Shown: positions 30,937 to 40,681 of the stretch, piece after piece
Numbering within the stretch: the stretch's first letter is position 1
How the letters are laid out: each line of letters begins with the position of its first letter
Source of the DNA: Kutzneria kofuensis
GTDB lineage: Bacteria > Actinomycetota > Actinomycetes > Mycobacteriales > Pseudonocardiaceae
Assembly: GCF_014203355.1 (NCBI RefSeq)
Contig: NZ_JACHIR010000001.1
Coordinates: 4,342,038-4,406,037, forward strand
DNA length: 64,000 bases
Direction: 5' to 3'
Notes under the pieces: model-generated
What the model saw: only the letters and a program-made list of their open reading frames with translations
Told to the model about the DNA's origin: nothing
Databases searched by the model: none
Translations under genes and position numbers: made by a program

Positions 30937-32010
30937 GTGCTCCAGCGGCTGCGGGCGCAGCTGCGCCGCCGGTTCCGGCGGCTGCAGCGCACGGCCCTGC
31001 CCATCGCCCAGGCCGGGATCGCCGCCGGCGGCGCGTGGCTGGTCGCCACCGACCTCGTCGGCCACACCCAGCCGTTCTTCGCGCCCGCGGCCGCGGTCAC
31101 CTGCATCGGCGTGGCACTGGGTCAGAAGCTGCGCCGGGTCATCGAGCTGGTGGTCGGCGTCAGCGTCGGGGTCGGTGTCGGCGATGTGCTGATCTCCCGG
31201 ATCGGCGCCGGCACCTGGCAGATCGTGCTGGTGGTGGTGCTGGCCATGGCCGCCGCCGTGCTGCTCGACGGCGGGGCAGTGATCGCCCTGCAGTCGGGCA
31301 CCTCGGCCGTGCTGATCGCCACGCTGGCCCCGCCCACCACCACCGGCGGCTTCGACCGGATGATCGACGCCCTGATCGGCGGGACGATGGGGATGATCGC
31401 CATCGCCCTGTTCCCGCCGAACCCGCTGAACCTGGCCCACCGGCACGGCCGGGTCGTGCTCGGCGAACTGGCCGGCGTGCTGCGGGCCATCGGCGCGGCC
31501 GTGCTGGAGCGGGACACCGTCGCCGCGGCGGCCGCCCTGAGCCGGGCCCGGGCCAGCCAGAAGGCCATCGACGAGTTCAAGACCGCCCTCGTCACCAGCG
31601 CCGAGGTCACCACCATCGCCCCCATCCGCTGGCGTAACCGAGGCGAGCTCGACCGGTACCGCGCCGCCTCCGGGCCGATCGACCTGGCCGTCCGCAACAC
31701 CCGTGTGCTGGCCCGTCGGGCGCTGGCTGGGCTGCGGGACGGCGAGGAGGTGCCGGCCAAGCTGCCCGCCGTGCTCGACGGCCTGGCCAACGCCGTCGAC
31801 ACCCTGCGCGACGAACTGGCCCGTGGCGTCGATCCCGTGCGTACCAGGGCCTTGCTGCGCAGCGCCGCCGCCGAGTCGGACCAGCTGCTGACCGCCGACG
31901 ACTTCTCGGTGCGGGTGATGGTCGCCCAGCTCCGGTCCATCGTCGTCGACCTGCTCGTCGCCGGCGGCGTCAGCCGCTCCGACGCGCTGTCCGCGCTGCC
32001 GCCGCCGTGA
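30937..32010 (+). CDS. FUSC/aromatic-acid-exporter-like membrane protein
   Basis: Protein of 357 residues. The N-terminal half has about five or six membrane segments with AAGGAWLVATDLVGHTQPFF and FAPAAAVTCIGVALGQ, typical of FUSC and ArAE-like exporters; the C-terminal half is a long helical cytoplasmic domain. This is a half-size version. It starts with GTG 6 bp after the DUF3151 stop, so the two are probably co-transcribed. Substrate unknown. Confidence 0.8.
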   Translation: MLQRLRAQLRRRFRRLQRTALPIAQAGIAAGGAWLVATDLVGHTQPFFAPAAAVTCIGVALGQKLRRVIELVVGVSVGVGVGDVLISRIGAGTWQIVLVVVLAMAAAVLLDGGAVIALQSGTSAVLIATLAPPTTTGGFDRMIDALIGGTMGMIAIALFPPNPLNLAHRHGRVVLGELAGVLRAIGAAVLERDTVAAAAALSRARASQKAIDEFKTALVTSAEVTTIAPIRWRNRGELDRYRAASGPIDLAVRNTRVLARRALAGLRDGEEVPAKLPAVLDGLANAVDTLRDELARGVDPVRTRALLRSAAAESDQLLTADDFSVRVMVAQLRSIVVDLLVAGGVSRSDALSALPPP

Positions 32011-32017
32011 GGGGTCC

Positions 32018-32266
32018 TCAGCCCTCCGGCCGGTTCAGCACCCCCAGCAGCGCGTGGTGCACCGGCTCGTGGTCCTTGGGATCGGCCAGCCGGCAGTCGG
32101 CGGCGGCGAGCCGGTACCACTCGTCCGCGCCCTCGTAGCGGATCTCCACCGTCACGGCGCCGTCGTCCGCCAGCGTCGTGCGCAGCTCCAGGTCACCGGT
32201 GATCACGCCGACGTCGTCGGTCATCACGCCGCCGGGTCCGGCCTTGAACAGGGATGTGAGCGTCAC
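32018..32266 (-). CDS. Small conserved-type protein of unknown function
   Basis: Protein of 82 residues: VTLTSLFKAGPGG at the start, then a beta-rich middle (TGDLELRTTLADDGAVTVEI, YEGADEWYRLA) and a His-containing end (HEPVHHALLGVLN). The GTG start overlaps the upstream stop by 4 bp, so it is translated with the kinase-like gene. I recognise no family. The stretch EWYRLAAADCRL could be a binding face, but nothing more can be said. Confidence 0.72.
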   Translation of the reverse strand: MTLTSLFKAGPGGVMTDDVGVITGDLELRTTLADDGAVTVEIRYEGADEWYRLAAADCRLADPKDHEPVHHALLGVLNRPEG

Positions 32267-32946
32267 AGCAAACCCCTCGCCAGCCGCAGGTCGTCGGTGT
32301 TGCGGTACCAGGTCCACTTCGTCACCGGGCGCGGGTGCGGCACGCCGTCCAGCCGCACGACCGCCGGCACGCAGCCGATCTGGCAGGCCCGGCCGCGAGC
32401 GGCCGTGGTGCGCTTGACCACCAGCGCCCGCTTCGTCACCTGGACGAGCAGGCCGGCGCCGCGATCCGGGTCCGGACTGACGGTAATCCGGCTGGCCTGG
32501 CCCCGCAGGATCACGGTCTCATCGCAGTAGGCCATGCCCCGGACCGGCCCAATCACGCCTCGGCCGACCAGCACACCGCCGCTGTCGTCACGGATCAGCG
32601 GCACCGGATCCGGCTCGCCGGTCAACGCCACGTCGATCGCCCGGCCGGCGTCGAGTGGCAGATCCCACAGCGAGGCGACCGTCGAGTCCGACTCGGTCGG
32701 CACGTAACCGACCGTCACCTCCTTGAGCTTGTCCATGCGCAGCAGCCGGAGCGTGACGGCGGCCAGGTCGGCATCGCCGCCGACTACCACCAACCGGCGT
32801 TCGTCCAGGCCCTTGACCAGGTGGTCGACGTCGTCCTTGCCGGGCCGGGACGGGACCCGGTGCAGCTCCACATCGTCACGGTCGGCAAGAGCTGGTGACT
32901 GAGCGTGACCCGCGTCCTTTCCGCAGGCCAGCACTAGTGCACCCAT
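32263..32946 (-). CDS. Diacylglycerol-kinase-like protein
   Basis: Protein of 227 residues resembling actinobacterial proteins annotated as diacylglycerol kinase catalytic domain and found beside purA. VVVGGDADLAAVTLRLL corresponds to the GGDGT ATP loop but lacks the G-T of the active motif (GGDAD), so catalysis is doubtful. The C-terminal half is beta-rich (VSPDPDRGAGLLVQVTKRALVVK). GGAGG precedes ATG 32946. It is divergent from purA, with about 68 bp between them. Confidence 0.7.
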   Translation of the reverse strand: MGALVLACGKDAGHAQSPALADRDDVELHRVPSRPGKDDVDHLVKGLDERRLVVVGGDADLAAVTLRLLRMDKLKEVTVGYVPTESDSTVASLWDLPLDAGRAIDVALTGEPDPVPLIRDDSGGVLVGRGVIGPVRGMAYCDETVILRGQASRITVSPDPDRGAGLLVQVTKRALVVKRTTAARGRACQIGCVPAVVRLDGVPHPRPVTKWTWYRNTDDLRLARGLL

Positions 32947-32999
32947 CGCCACCTCCTGGTCTACAGTCGTGCACCGGCATTCGGCCTTTAGTCGACTAG

Positions 33000-34304
<1,305 letters not shown>

Positions 34305-34309
34305 TCGTC

Positions 34310-34349
34310 CCGGCACGTGGGGGTCACAGGCGTGACCTCCACGTGCCGG
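34310..34349. terminator. Bidirectional hairpin between purA and the antiporter gene
   Basis: An 18-bp stem (34310-34327 with 34332-34349) has one G-T mismatch and a 4-nt loop. It lies 6 bp after purA and includes the antiporter stop codon (34324-34326), so one structure can end both convergent transcripts. Confidence 0.82.
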
Positions 34350-35853
34350 TGAGCATGGCTTCTTCGAGGTCGAGTTCGCGCATCACCTTGCGCATGACCT
34401 CGTCGTCCAGCCGGCCCGCCGAGCGCTCGGCGACGAGGACTTCCCGTTGCCTGGACAGCATTTCCCGGCGGACACGGGTGATCGCGCCCTCCTGGGACGG
34501 GTCCTGCTCGATGATCCGGTCGCGGGCCTGCATCATGGCGTGCATCCGCTGGCTGAACATCTTCCGCTGTTCGACGGGGATCTCGGCCGGCACCAGCTCG
34601 GACAGCATGGCCTTCGCGGCCTTGGCGGCGACCTTGCGGGCCCGCTGCTCCTGGGTGGTGTCCTCGGGCTGCTGGATCTTCAGCGCCCGGATCAGCCACG
34701 GCAGCGAGATGCCTTGCAGCAGCAGGGTTCCGACCGTGACGACAAACGCGGCGAACTGGATGTAGGCCCAGCCCGGGGTGGAATCGGGGATGCCGGCGGC
34801 CGCGGCGAGGGTGACGACGCCTCGCATCCCGGTCCATGACAGAACGGCGCTGATCCGCCAGGACGGCCGGCGTCGGCGGCGGGTCATCCGCAGCAAAGCG
34901 TTGCGGCCGAAGACGAACACGATCCGCACGACGATGGCGACGCCGAGCAGGGCGAGCGCGGCCGGCAGCACGGAGAAATCGGAGATTCCCTTCAGCACGA
35001 ACGGAAGTTCGAGACCGATCAGGCCGAACACCAACGACTCCAGCAGAACGTCCACAGTGGTCCAGACGGACTGCTCCTGCAGCCGGGTGGCATAGCCGGC
35101 CTTCGGGGAGTTGTGCCCGAGGTACAGGCCGGCGGCGACGACGGCGAGCACGCCGGAGCCGTGCAGCTCCTCGGCCACCAGGTAGCACGCGAACGGAACC
35201 ACCAGCCCCAGCACGGATTCCATCACGGTGTCGTCCAGATGGGTACGCGCGAAGTGGGCGACGACGCCGATGACGAGGCCGACGGCGATGCCGACCACCA
35301 CCGCGATGGCGAACGTCGACAGCTGGGCGAACAAGCCGGTGCTGGCGCCGGCGATGCCGGCCAGGGCGACCTTGTACAGGGTCAGCGCGGACGCGTCGTT
35401 GACCAGTGATTCCCCGGTGAGCACGGTCATCGCGCCCCGGGGCAGCCCGAGCTTGCGGCCGATGGCCACGGCGGCGACGGCGTCCGGCGGCGCGACGACC
35501 GCCCCGAGCAGCAGCGCGACCTCCCACGGCAGCTCGGGCATCAGCAGGTGCGCGATCAGCCCGACGACGAACGCGGTGATCACCACCAGCACCACGCCGA
35601 GCTGGATGATCGGCCCGGCCACGGCCTTGAAGCTCAGGTACGAGCTGTCCAGCGACGCCGAGTACAGCAGCGGCGGCAGCACCACGCCGAGCAGGATGTG
35701 CGGGTCCAGTTGGTAGTCGTCGGCGCCGGGCAGGAACGAGATCGCCAACCCGACCACCACCAGCAGCAGCGGGGCCGGCAGGTCCCGCCGGCGGGCGACC
35801 GCCGTCACCGCGATCGAGCCGACGACCAGGAGCAGCAACTGGGCTCCGTGCAT
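34324..35853 (-). CDS. Na+/H+ antiporter, CPA1 family (first of two)
   Basis: Cation/proton exchanger of 509 residues with about 12 membrane segments. It has LDSSYLSFKAVAGPI, VAPPDAVAAVAIGRKLGLPR with the ion-binding Asp, LTGESLVNDASALTLYKVAL (ND pair) and SWTGMRGVVTLAAAAGIP, all hallmarks of bacterial NhaP/CPA1 proteins. The C-terminal 110 residues are a charged cytoplasmic tail. ATG 35853 has GGGAGG upstream. A close paralogue is at 40687, on the other side of the sulfonate operon. Confidence 0.92.
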   Translation of the reverse strand: MHGAQLLLLVVGSIAVTAVARRRDLPAPLLLVVVGLAISFLPGADDYQLDPHILLGVVLPPLLYSASLDSSYLSFKAVAGPIIQLGVVLVVITAFVVGLIAHLLMPELPWEVALLLGAVVAPPDAVAAVAIGRKLGLPRGAMTVLTGESLVNDASALTLYKVALAGIAGASTGLFAQLSTFAIAVVVGIAVGLVIGVVAHFARTHLDDTVMESVLGLVVPFACYLVAEELHGSGVLAVVAAGLYLGHNSPKAGYATRLQEQSVWTTVDVLLESLVFGLIGLELPFVLKGISDFSVLPAALALLGVAIVVRIVFVFGRNALLRMTRRRRRPSWRISAVLSWTGMRGVVTLAAAAGIPDSTPGWAYIQFAAFVVTVGTLLLQGISLPWLIRALKIQQPEDTTQEQRARKVAAKAAKAMLSELVPAEIPVEQRKMFSQRMHAMMQARDRIIEQDPSQEGAITRVRREMLSRQREVLVAERSAGRLDDEVMRKVMRELDLEEAMLTGTWRSRL

Positions 35854-35946
35854 CCGAAAACCTCCCTCTCCGACGGACTCCCAGGATCCGGGAGCGCCGC
35901 CGACCAGCGTTGACACGCCGTCGGCGGCTCGCCAAGACTCCCACGC

Positions 35947-36021
35947 ATGGGTGAACGACTGGTCGCACGTATCCACGTGGACCTCCGCCGGCAGGCCAGT
36001 GCGGTCTGTCCGGTCCGCTGA
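35947..36021 (+). CDS. Cys-containing regulatory leader peptide of the ssu operon
   Basis: A 24-codon frame reads MGERLVARIHVDLRRQASAV then CPVR and stop. It matches the actinobacterial putative leader peptide family, with consensus L..R.HVDL.R.ASA.C..R, found upstream of sulfur-assimilation genes. The single Cys codon is TGT at 36007-36009, four codons before the stop. When cysteine is scarce the ribosome should pause there. The ssuC start lies 70 bp downstream, separated by an anti-Shine-Dalgarno sequence and its target. Confidence 0.88.
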   Translation: MGERLVARIHVDLRRQASAVCPVR

Positions 36022-36022
36022 C

Positions 36023-36089
36023 TTCCTCCCGCACCGTTCCATCGGCTGAGAAAGCCTCACCTTCGCGCGCCCACCACCCGTCGGAGGAA
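36023..36089 (+). promoter_or_regulatory. Translation-control element: anti-SD paired with ssuC ribosome-binding site
   Basis: TTCCTCC (36023-36029), which begins one base after the leader stop codon, is an exact complement of GGAGGAA (36083-36089), the ssuC ribosome-binding site. Pairing would hide the ssuC start. A ribosome stalled at the Cys codon would sit against or over the first strand and could free the site. The pairing is seen in the sequence; the mechanism is inferred. Confidence 0.7.
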
Positions 36090-36091
36090 TC

Positions 36092-36925
36092 GTGTCGATT
36101 CCCGTCCTGGCCGCCGACCGCACGCACGACGCGCCGTCGGTCGCCGCCATCCCAACCCGCAAATTCCGCCGCCGCCCGCTGTCCGGTGCCTGGCGCTGGC
36201 TCAGCCCGGTCGCCCTGCTGCTGGTCTGGCAGGTCGCCAGCGGCACCGGCATCCTGCCCGAGGACAAGCTCGCCTCCCCGGCGAAGGTGCTCGCGGCCGG
36301 CCTCGACCTGGCCACGTCCGGGCAGCTCGGCGACGCCTTCGCGGTGTCGCTGCGCCGGGTGCTGATCGGCGTCGCCGTCGGCGCGGTCATCGCGCTGGCG
36401 CTGGGCATCACCGCCGGCCTGTCCCGCTGGGGCGCGGTGCTGGTCGACCCGCCCGTGCAGATGCTGCGCACGCTGCCGTTCCTCGGCCTGATCCCGCTGT
36501 TCATCATCTGGTTCGGCATCGGCGAGGAGCCCAAGATCGCACTGGTCGCGCTGGGCTTCGCGTTTCCCTTGTACCTCAACGTCTACGCCGGCATCCGGGA
36601 CACCGACCCGCAGCTGCTGGAAGCGACCGCGGTGCTCGGCTTCACCCGCTGGGAGCGGCTCGCGCACGTGGTGCTGCCGGCCGCGCTGCCGCAGGCGCTG
36701 GTCGGACTGCGGCAGGGCCTCGGCGTCGCCTGGCTGTCGCTGATCGTCGGCGAGCAGATCAACGCCGACGCCGGCCTCGGCTACCTGATCAACAACGCCC
36801 GGGACTTCCTGCGCACGGACCAGGTCGTGGTCGGCCTCGTCGTGTACGCGGGGCTGGGCCTGCTGACCGACGCGCTCGTCCGCGCGCTGGAGAGGAAGGC
36901 GCTCAGATGGCGCAACACACGGTGA
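36092..36925 (+). CDS. ssuC: Aliphatic sulfonate ABC transporter permease
   Basis: Membrane subunit of a sulfonate/taurine importer, 277 residues with about six membrane segments. The permease signature is in FAFPLYLNVYAGIRDTDPQLLEATAVLGFTRWERLAHVVLPAALP (EAA loop), and GVAWLSLIVGEQINADAGLGYLI is typical of SsuC. GTG 36092 has GGAGGAA directly upstream; that site is the target of the leader-linked anti-SD. The gene overlaps ssuB by 19 bp. Confidence 0.92.
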   Translation: MSIPVLAADRTHDAPSVAAIPTRKFRRRPLSGAWRWLSPVALLLVWQVASGTGILPEDKLASPAKVLAAGLDLATSGQLGDAFAVSLRRVLIGVAVGAVIALALGITAGLSRWGAVLVDPPVQMLRTLPFLGLIPLFIIWFGIGEEPKIALVALGFAFPLYLNVYAGIRDTDPQLLEATAVLGFTRWERLAHVVLPAALPQALVGLRQGLGVAWLSLIVGEQINADAGLGYLINNARDFLRTDQVVVGLVVYAGLGLLTDALVRALERKALRWRNTR

Positions 36926-37611
36926 CCGTGCGCGGCCTGGTCCGCCAGTTCGGTCCGCGTCGCGTGCTGGATGACCTGGATCTCGTTGTCCGTCAAGGAG
37001 AATTCGTCGCCCTGTTGGGGCGTAGCGGTTCCGGCAAGTCGACGCTGCTGCGGGTGCTGGCCGGCATCGACCGGGACGCCGACGGCGAGATAGCCGTCAA
37101 CGGAACGGTGTCGGTGGCCTTCCAGCAGCCGCGGCTGCTGCCGTGGCGGCGGGTCTGGCGCAACGTTTCCCTTGGCCTGCACGGAGTCGACGGCCGCGAG
37201 GTCGCCGAGAAGGCGCTGTCGGAGGTGCAGCTCACCGACCACGCGCAGGCGTGGCCGCTGACGCTGTCCGGCGGTGAGGCGCAGCGCGTCTCCCTCGCCC
37301 GGGCACTGGTCCGCGAACCCGACCTGCTGCTGCTCGACGAGCCGTTCGGCGCGCTGGACGCGCTGACCCGGCTGGCCATGCACCGGCTGGTCGACGACCT
37401 GTGGCAGCGGCACCGCCCGTCGGTGCTGCTGGTCACCCACGACATCGACGAGGCGCTCGTGCTCGCCGACCGGGTCCTCGTGCTGCACGAAGGCCGGATC
37501 GTCGCCGAGCACACGCCGCCCGCCGGCCGGCCGCGCCGGCATGCCGACCTGACCGAACTGCGGGCCCGCGTGCTCGCCGACCTGGGAGTTGCCACCGATG
37601 AAGCCGCGTAA
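36907..37611 (+). CDS. ssuB: Aliphatic sulfonate ABC transporter ATP-binding protein
   Basis: ATPase of 234 residues. Walker A is GRSGSGKST (about 38-46), then Q-loop FQQPRLLPWRRVWRNVSLGL, signature LSGGEAQRVSLARAL, Walker B LLLLDEPFGALD and switch LVTHDIDEALVLADRVL. The short length and the PWRRVWRNV motif are typical of SsuB/TauB. It overlaps ssuC by 19 bp and ssuA by 14 bp, so all three are one message. Confidence 0.92.
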   Translation: MAQHTVTVRGLVRQFGPRRVLDDLDLVVRQGEFVALLGRSGSGKSTLLRVLAGIDRDADGEIAVNGTVSVAFQQPRLLPWRRVWRNVSLGLHGVDGREVAEKALSEVQLTDHAQAWPLTLSGGEAQRVSLARALVREPDLLLLDEPFGALDALTRLAMHRLVDDLWQRHRPSVLLVTHDIDEALVLADRVLVLHEGRIVAEHTPPAGRPRRHADLTELRARVLADLGVATDEAA

Positions 37612-38560
37612 GGCCCTGTTACCCCTGCTCGCCGTGACGGCGCTGGCGCTCGCCGGCTGCGGCGGCGCATCCGCCGCGTCCGGTCAGGTGGTGCTCAGGG
37701 TCGGCGACCAGAAGGGCGGCTCGCAGGCGTTGCTGCAGGCCGCCGGGCTGCTCGACGGCACCCCGTACAAGATTGAGTGGTCCACCTTCACCTCAGGCCC
37801 GCCGCTGCTGGAGGCGGCCAACGCGGGCGCGATCGACATCGGGGGCGTCGGCAACACGCCGCCGATCTTCTCCGCCGCGGCCAACGCCAAGATCACCATC
37901 GTGCAGGCCGGCCAGCACACCGGCCCTGGCGACGCGATCCTGGTGCCGAGCGACTCGACGATCCAGGACCCCAAGCAGCTCAAGGGAAAGACCATCGCCG
38001 TCGCGCAGGGCAGCTCGGCCCACGCGCAGCTGTTGTCGGTGCTGAACAAGTTCGGCATCGCGCTGTCCGACGTGAAGATCGACTACCTGCAGCCCTCGGA
38101 CGCGTACGCCGCCTTCACCCAGCATCGGGTCGACGCCTGGTCGATCTGGGACCCGTACACCTCACAGGCGCTGCTGCAGGCGCACGCCCGGTCGATCGTC
38201 AACGGCAGCAGCGGCACCGCCAACGGCTACTCGTTCCAGGTGGCCGCCACCAAAGCGCTGGGTGACTCGGCCAAGGTGAGCGCGATCAAGGACTACCTGG
38301 CGCGGCTGGCCAAGGCACAGAAGTGGTCCGGCACGCACAAGGACGAGTGGGCCGCGTCGTGGTCGAAGGTCACCGGGCTGGACCCGGCCGTCGCCAAGGC
38401 GTCCGTGAACGACGGGGCCACGCTGCCGATCCCGTTGGACGACAAGGTGATCGCCTCCGAGCAGCAACTCGCCGACTCGTTCACCGCGGCGAAGGTGATT
38501 CCCACGAAGCTGACGTTCGCAGACTTCGTCGACAAGCAGTACGAGAGCACGGGGAGCTGA
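37598..38560 (+). CDS. ssuA: Aliphatic sulfonate-binding lipoprotein
   Basis: Extracellular capture protein of 320 residues. The signal peptide ends at lipobox LAGC (Cys about 18), unlike the soluble periplasmic SsuA of proteobacteria, as expected for a Gram-positive. LRVGDQKGGSQALLQAAGLLDGTPYKIEWSTF, GPPLLEAANAGAIDIGGVGNTPPI and QHRVDAWSIWDPYTSQAL match SsuA. ATG 37598 is used. It overlaps ssuB by 14 bp. Confidence 0.92.
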   Translation: MKPRKALLPLLAVTALALAGCGGASAASGQVVLRVGDQKGGSQALLQAAGLLDGTPYKIEWSTFTSGPPLLEAANAGAIDIGGVGNTPPIFSAAANAKITIVQAGQHTGPGDAILVPSDSTIQDPKQLKGKTIAVAQGSSAHAQLLSVLNKFGIALSDVKIDYLQPSDAYAAFTQHRVDAWSIWDPYTSQALLQAHARSIVNGSSGTANGYSFQVAATKALGDSAKVSAIKDYLARLAKAQKWSGTHKDEWAASWSKVTGLDPAVAKASVNDGATLPIPLDDKVIASEQQLADSFTAAKVIPTKLTFADFVDKQYESTGS

Positions 38561-38562
38561 CG

Positions 38563-39699
38563 ATGAGCGTTGTCCTGCACTGGTTCCTGCCCACCTCGGG
38601 CGACGGCCGCACCATCGTCGACCGGTTCCACGGCTCGCAGGAGGCGGGCGCGCCGGCCCAGCGCGGCCCGGACATCGACTACCTGGCGCAGATCGCCCGG
38701 GCCGCTGAGCAGCTTGGCTTCGAAGGCGTGCTGACACCGACCGGCACCTGGTGCGAGGACGCGTGGCTGACGACGGCCGCGTTGATCGCGCAGACCGAGC
38801 GGCTGAAGTTCCTCGTGGCCTTCCGGCCCGGCACCGTGTCGCCGACGCTCGCCGCCCAGATGGCCGCCACCTACCAGCGCATCTCGCGCGGCCGGCTGCT
38901 GCTCAACGTGGTCACCGGCGGCGACGCCGTCGAGCAGCAGCGCTTCGGCGACTGGCTTGAGCACGACCAGCGCTACGCCCGTACCGACGAGTTCCTGACC
39001 ATCGTGCGCAAGCTGTGGAGCGGCGCCCCGGTCGACTTCGACGGCCAACACCTCAAGATCGCCGGCGGGCTGGTGCCCACACCGCCGGACCCGCTGCCGC
39101 AGATCTACTTCGGCGGGTCCTCCGACGCGGCCCTGCCGGTCGCGGCGCGGCACGTCGACGTGTACCTGACCTGGGGTGAGCCGCCGGCGCAGGTCGCGGA
39201 GAAGATCGCCCGGGTGCGGGAGTTGGCCGAGGCAGGAGGCCGCACGCTGCGGTTCGGCATCCGGTTGCACACGATCAGCCGGGACAGCTCGCGCGAGGCG
39301 TGGGCCGAGGCGGACCGGCTCGTCGAGGCGATCGACCCGGCCTCGCTGGCCAAGGCGCAGGCGCAGCTGGGCGCCAGCCAGTCCGTCGGGCAGCAGCGCA
39401 TGGTCGCCCTGCACGGCGGCCGGCTGGACAAACTGGAGATCTACCCGAACCTGTGGGCCGGCATCGGGCTGGTCCGTGGCGGCGCGGGCACCGCACTCGT
39501 CGGCAGCCACCAGGAAGTGGCCGATCGGATCGAGGAGTACCACTCGCTCGGCGTCACCGAGTTCATCTTCTCCGGCTACCCGCACCTGGAGGAGGCCTAC
39601 TGGTTCGGCGAGGGCGTGCGACCGGAGCTCGTACGGCGCGGCTTGATCGATGCTGACCTGCCGAAGTCCGCATCACGCGAGCTGGTGCCGGCGCTGTAG
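38563..39699 (+). CDS. ssuD: Alkanesulfonate monooxygenase, FMNH2-dependent
   Basis: Flavin-dependent luciferase-like monooxygenase of 378 residues that releases sulfite from alkanesulfonates. It has LHWFLPTSGDGR, DYLAQIARAAEQLGFEGVLTPTGTWCEDAW, FRPGTVSPTLAAQMAATYQRISRGRLLLNVVTGGD, YFGGSSDAALPVAARHVDVYLTWGEP and FSGYPHLEEAYWFGEGV, all as in SsuD. The ATG follows the ssuA stop by 2 bp with GGGGAG upstream. SsuD needs reduced FMN; no ssuE-type flavin reductase is present in the window, so it must be encoded elsewhere. Confidence 0.94.
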   Translation: MSVVLHWFLPTSGDGRTIVDRFHGSQEAGAPAQRGPDIDYLAQIARAAEQLGFEGVLTPTGTWCEDAWLTTAALIAQTERLKFLVAFRPGTVSPTLAAQMAATYQRISRGRLLLNVVTGGDAVEQQRFGDWLEHDQRYARTDEFLTIVRKLWSGAPVDFDGQHLKIAGGLVPTPPDPLPQIYFGGSSDAALPVAARHVDVYLTWGEPPAQVAEKIARVRELAEAGGRTLRFGIRLHTISRDSSREAWAEADRLVEAIDPASLAKAQAQLGASQSVGQQRMVALHGGRLDKLEIYPNLWAGIGLVRGGAGTALVGSHQEVADRIEEYHSLGVTEFIFSGYPHLEEAYWFGEGVRPELVRRGLIDADLPKSASRELVPAL

Positions 39700-39729
39700 G
39701 AAATACGGTGGGCGCGCGGGGGGTTGGCT

Positions 39730-39751
39730 TAGTCCGACGACAGTCGAACTA
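39730..39751. promoter_or_regulatory. Imperfect inverted repeat upstream of quinone-reductase-like gene
   Basis: TAGTCCGAC (39730-39738) and GTCGAACTA (39743-39751) are complementary except at one position, separated by 4 bp. The site lies 12 bp before the ATG in a 63-bp gap and probably covers the promoter. The cognate repressor is not in the window. Confidence 0.5.
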
Positions 39752-39762
39752 CAGGAGTTGTG

Positions 39763-40668
39763 ATGCGCGCGCTGCTCGTGGATCCGTCCGCCCCGTCCGG
39801 GTTCCGGTTCGGTGAGGTCGCCCAGCCGGTCCCGGCGCCCAACCAGGTGCTGGTCGAGGTCAAGGCGATCTCGGTGAACTACGGCGAGGCCTCCGGCGGT
39901 TTCGTCTCGCCCGAGGGCGAGGTGCAGGGCTGGGACGCCGCCGGTGTGGTCGTACAGGCCGCCGCCGACGGCAGCGGACCCGACGTCGGCTCACGTGTCG
40001 TCACCTACGGTCGCGACGGTGGCTGGGCCCAGCTGCGCGCCGTCGACACCACGGAATTGGCCGTGCTGCCCGACAACGTCGACTTCGCGTCGGCCGCGGC
40101 GATCCCGGTCGCCGGCGCGACGGCGCTGCGGGCGCTGCGCCGGCTCGGGTCCGTGGTGGGCAAGCGGGTGCTGATCACCGGCGCGGCCGGCGGCGTCGGC
40201 CGCTTCGCCGTGCAGCTGGCGGCGCGGGCCGGTGCCCACGTCATCGCCTCCGTCAGCGGTGCGGCTCGCGGCGCGGGACTCGACAAGCTCGGCGCGGCGG
40301 AGGTCGTCGTCGGCGTCGAGGGCGTCGAGGGTCCCCTGCACGGCGTGCTGGACAACGCCGGCGGCCCGAACACGGCCACCCTGTTCGGGCTGCTCGCGGA
40401 GGGCGGCTCACTGCAGTCCATCGGCGCCGCCTCCGGCGAGCCGACGGTGTTCCCGCCGTACTCGACGGTCGGCCCGAAGCGGCGCCTGGAGGCGTTCATG
40501 ATGGGCGTCGGCATCGGCGAGGAACTCGCCTACCTGGTGTCGCTGCTCGCCGCCGGGCAGCTCGACGTGGAGATCGGCTACCGCGGCAGCTGGGACCGTG
40601 CCGACGACGCCATCGAGGCGCTGCTGGGCCGCAAGGTCGTCGGCAAGGCCGTGCTGGACGTCGCCTGA
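39763..40668 (+). CDS. Zinc-free MDR oxidoreductase (NADPH:quinone-reductase-like)
   Basis: Medium-chain reductase of 301 residues. It has VKAISVNYGEASGGF, the region EVQGWDAAGVVVQAAADG, the nucleotide site VLITGAAGGVGRFAVQLAARAGAHVI and a C-terminal GKAVLDVA. The structural-zinc cysteines and catalytic zinc ligands of alcohol dehydrogenases are absent, as in quinone oxidoreductases. AGGAG precedes ATG 39763. Two-electron reduction of quinones or enones is likely. It follows the sulfonate operon but has its own regulatory site. Confidence 0.85.
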   Translation: MRALLVDPSAPSGFRFGEVAQPVPAPNQVLVEVKAISVNYGEASGGFVSPEGEVQGWDAAGVVVQAAADGSGPDVGSRVVTYGRDGGWAQLRAVDTTELAVLPDNVDFASAAAIPVAGATALRALRRLGSVVGKRVLITGAAGGVGRFAVQLAARAGAHVIASVSGAARGAGLDKLGAAEVVVGVEGVEGPLHGVLDNAGGPNTATLFGLLAEGGSLQSIGAASGEPTVFPPYSTVGPKRRLEAFMMGVGIGEELAYLVSLLAAGQLDVEIGYRGSWDRADDAIEALLGRKVVGKAVLDVA

Positions 40669-40681
40669 CCCTGCCCGGGGT

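Noticed and set aside
32018-32317. Longer N-terminus for the 82-residue protein
   Set aside because: The upstream extension runs inside the kinase-like gene; the GTG overlapping that gene's stop by 4 bp is the better start.
35854-36091. Possible S-adenosylmethionine riboswitch upstream of ssuC
   Set aside because: I see no SAM-I or SAM-II core. The Cys-containing leader peptide and anti-SD pairing explain the region better.
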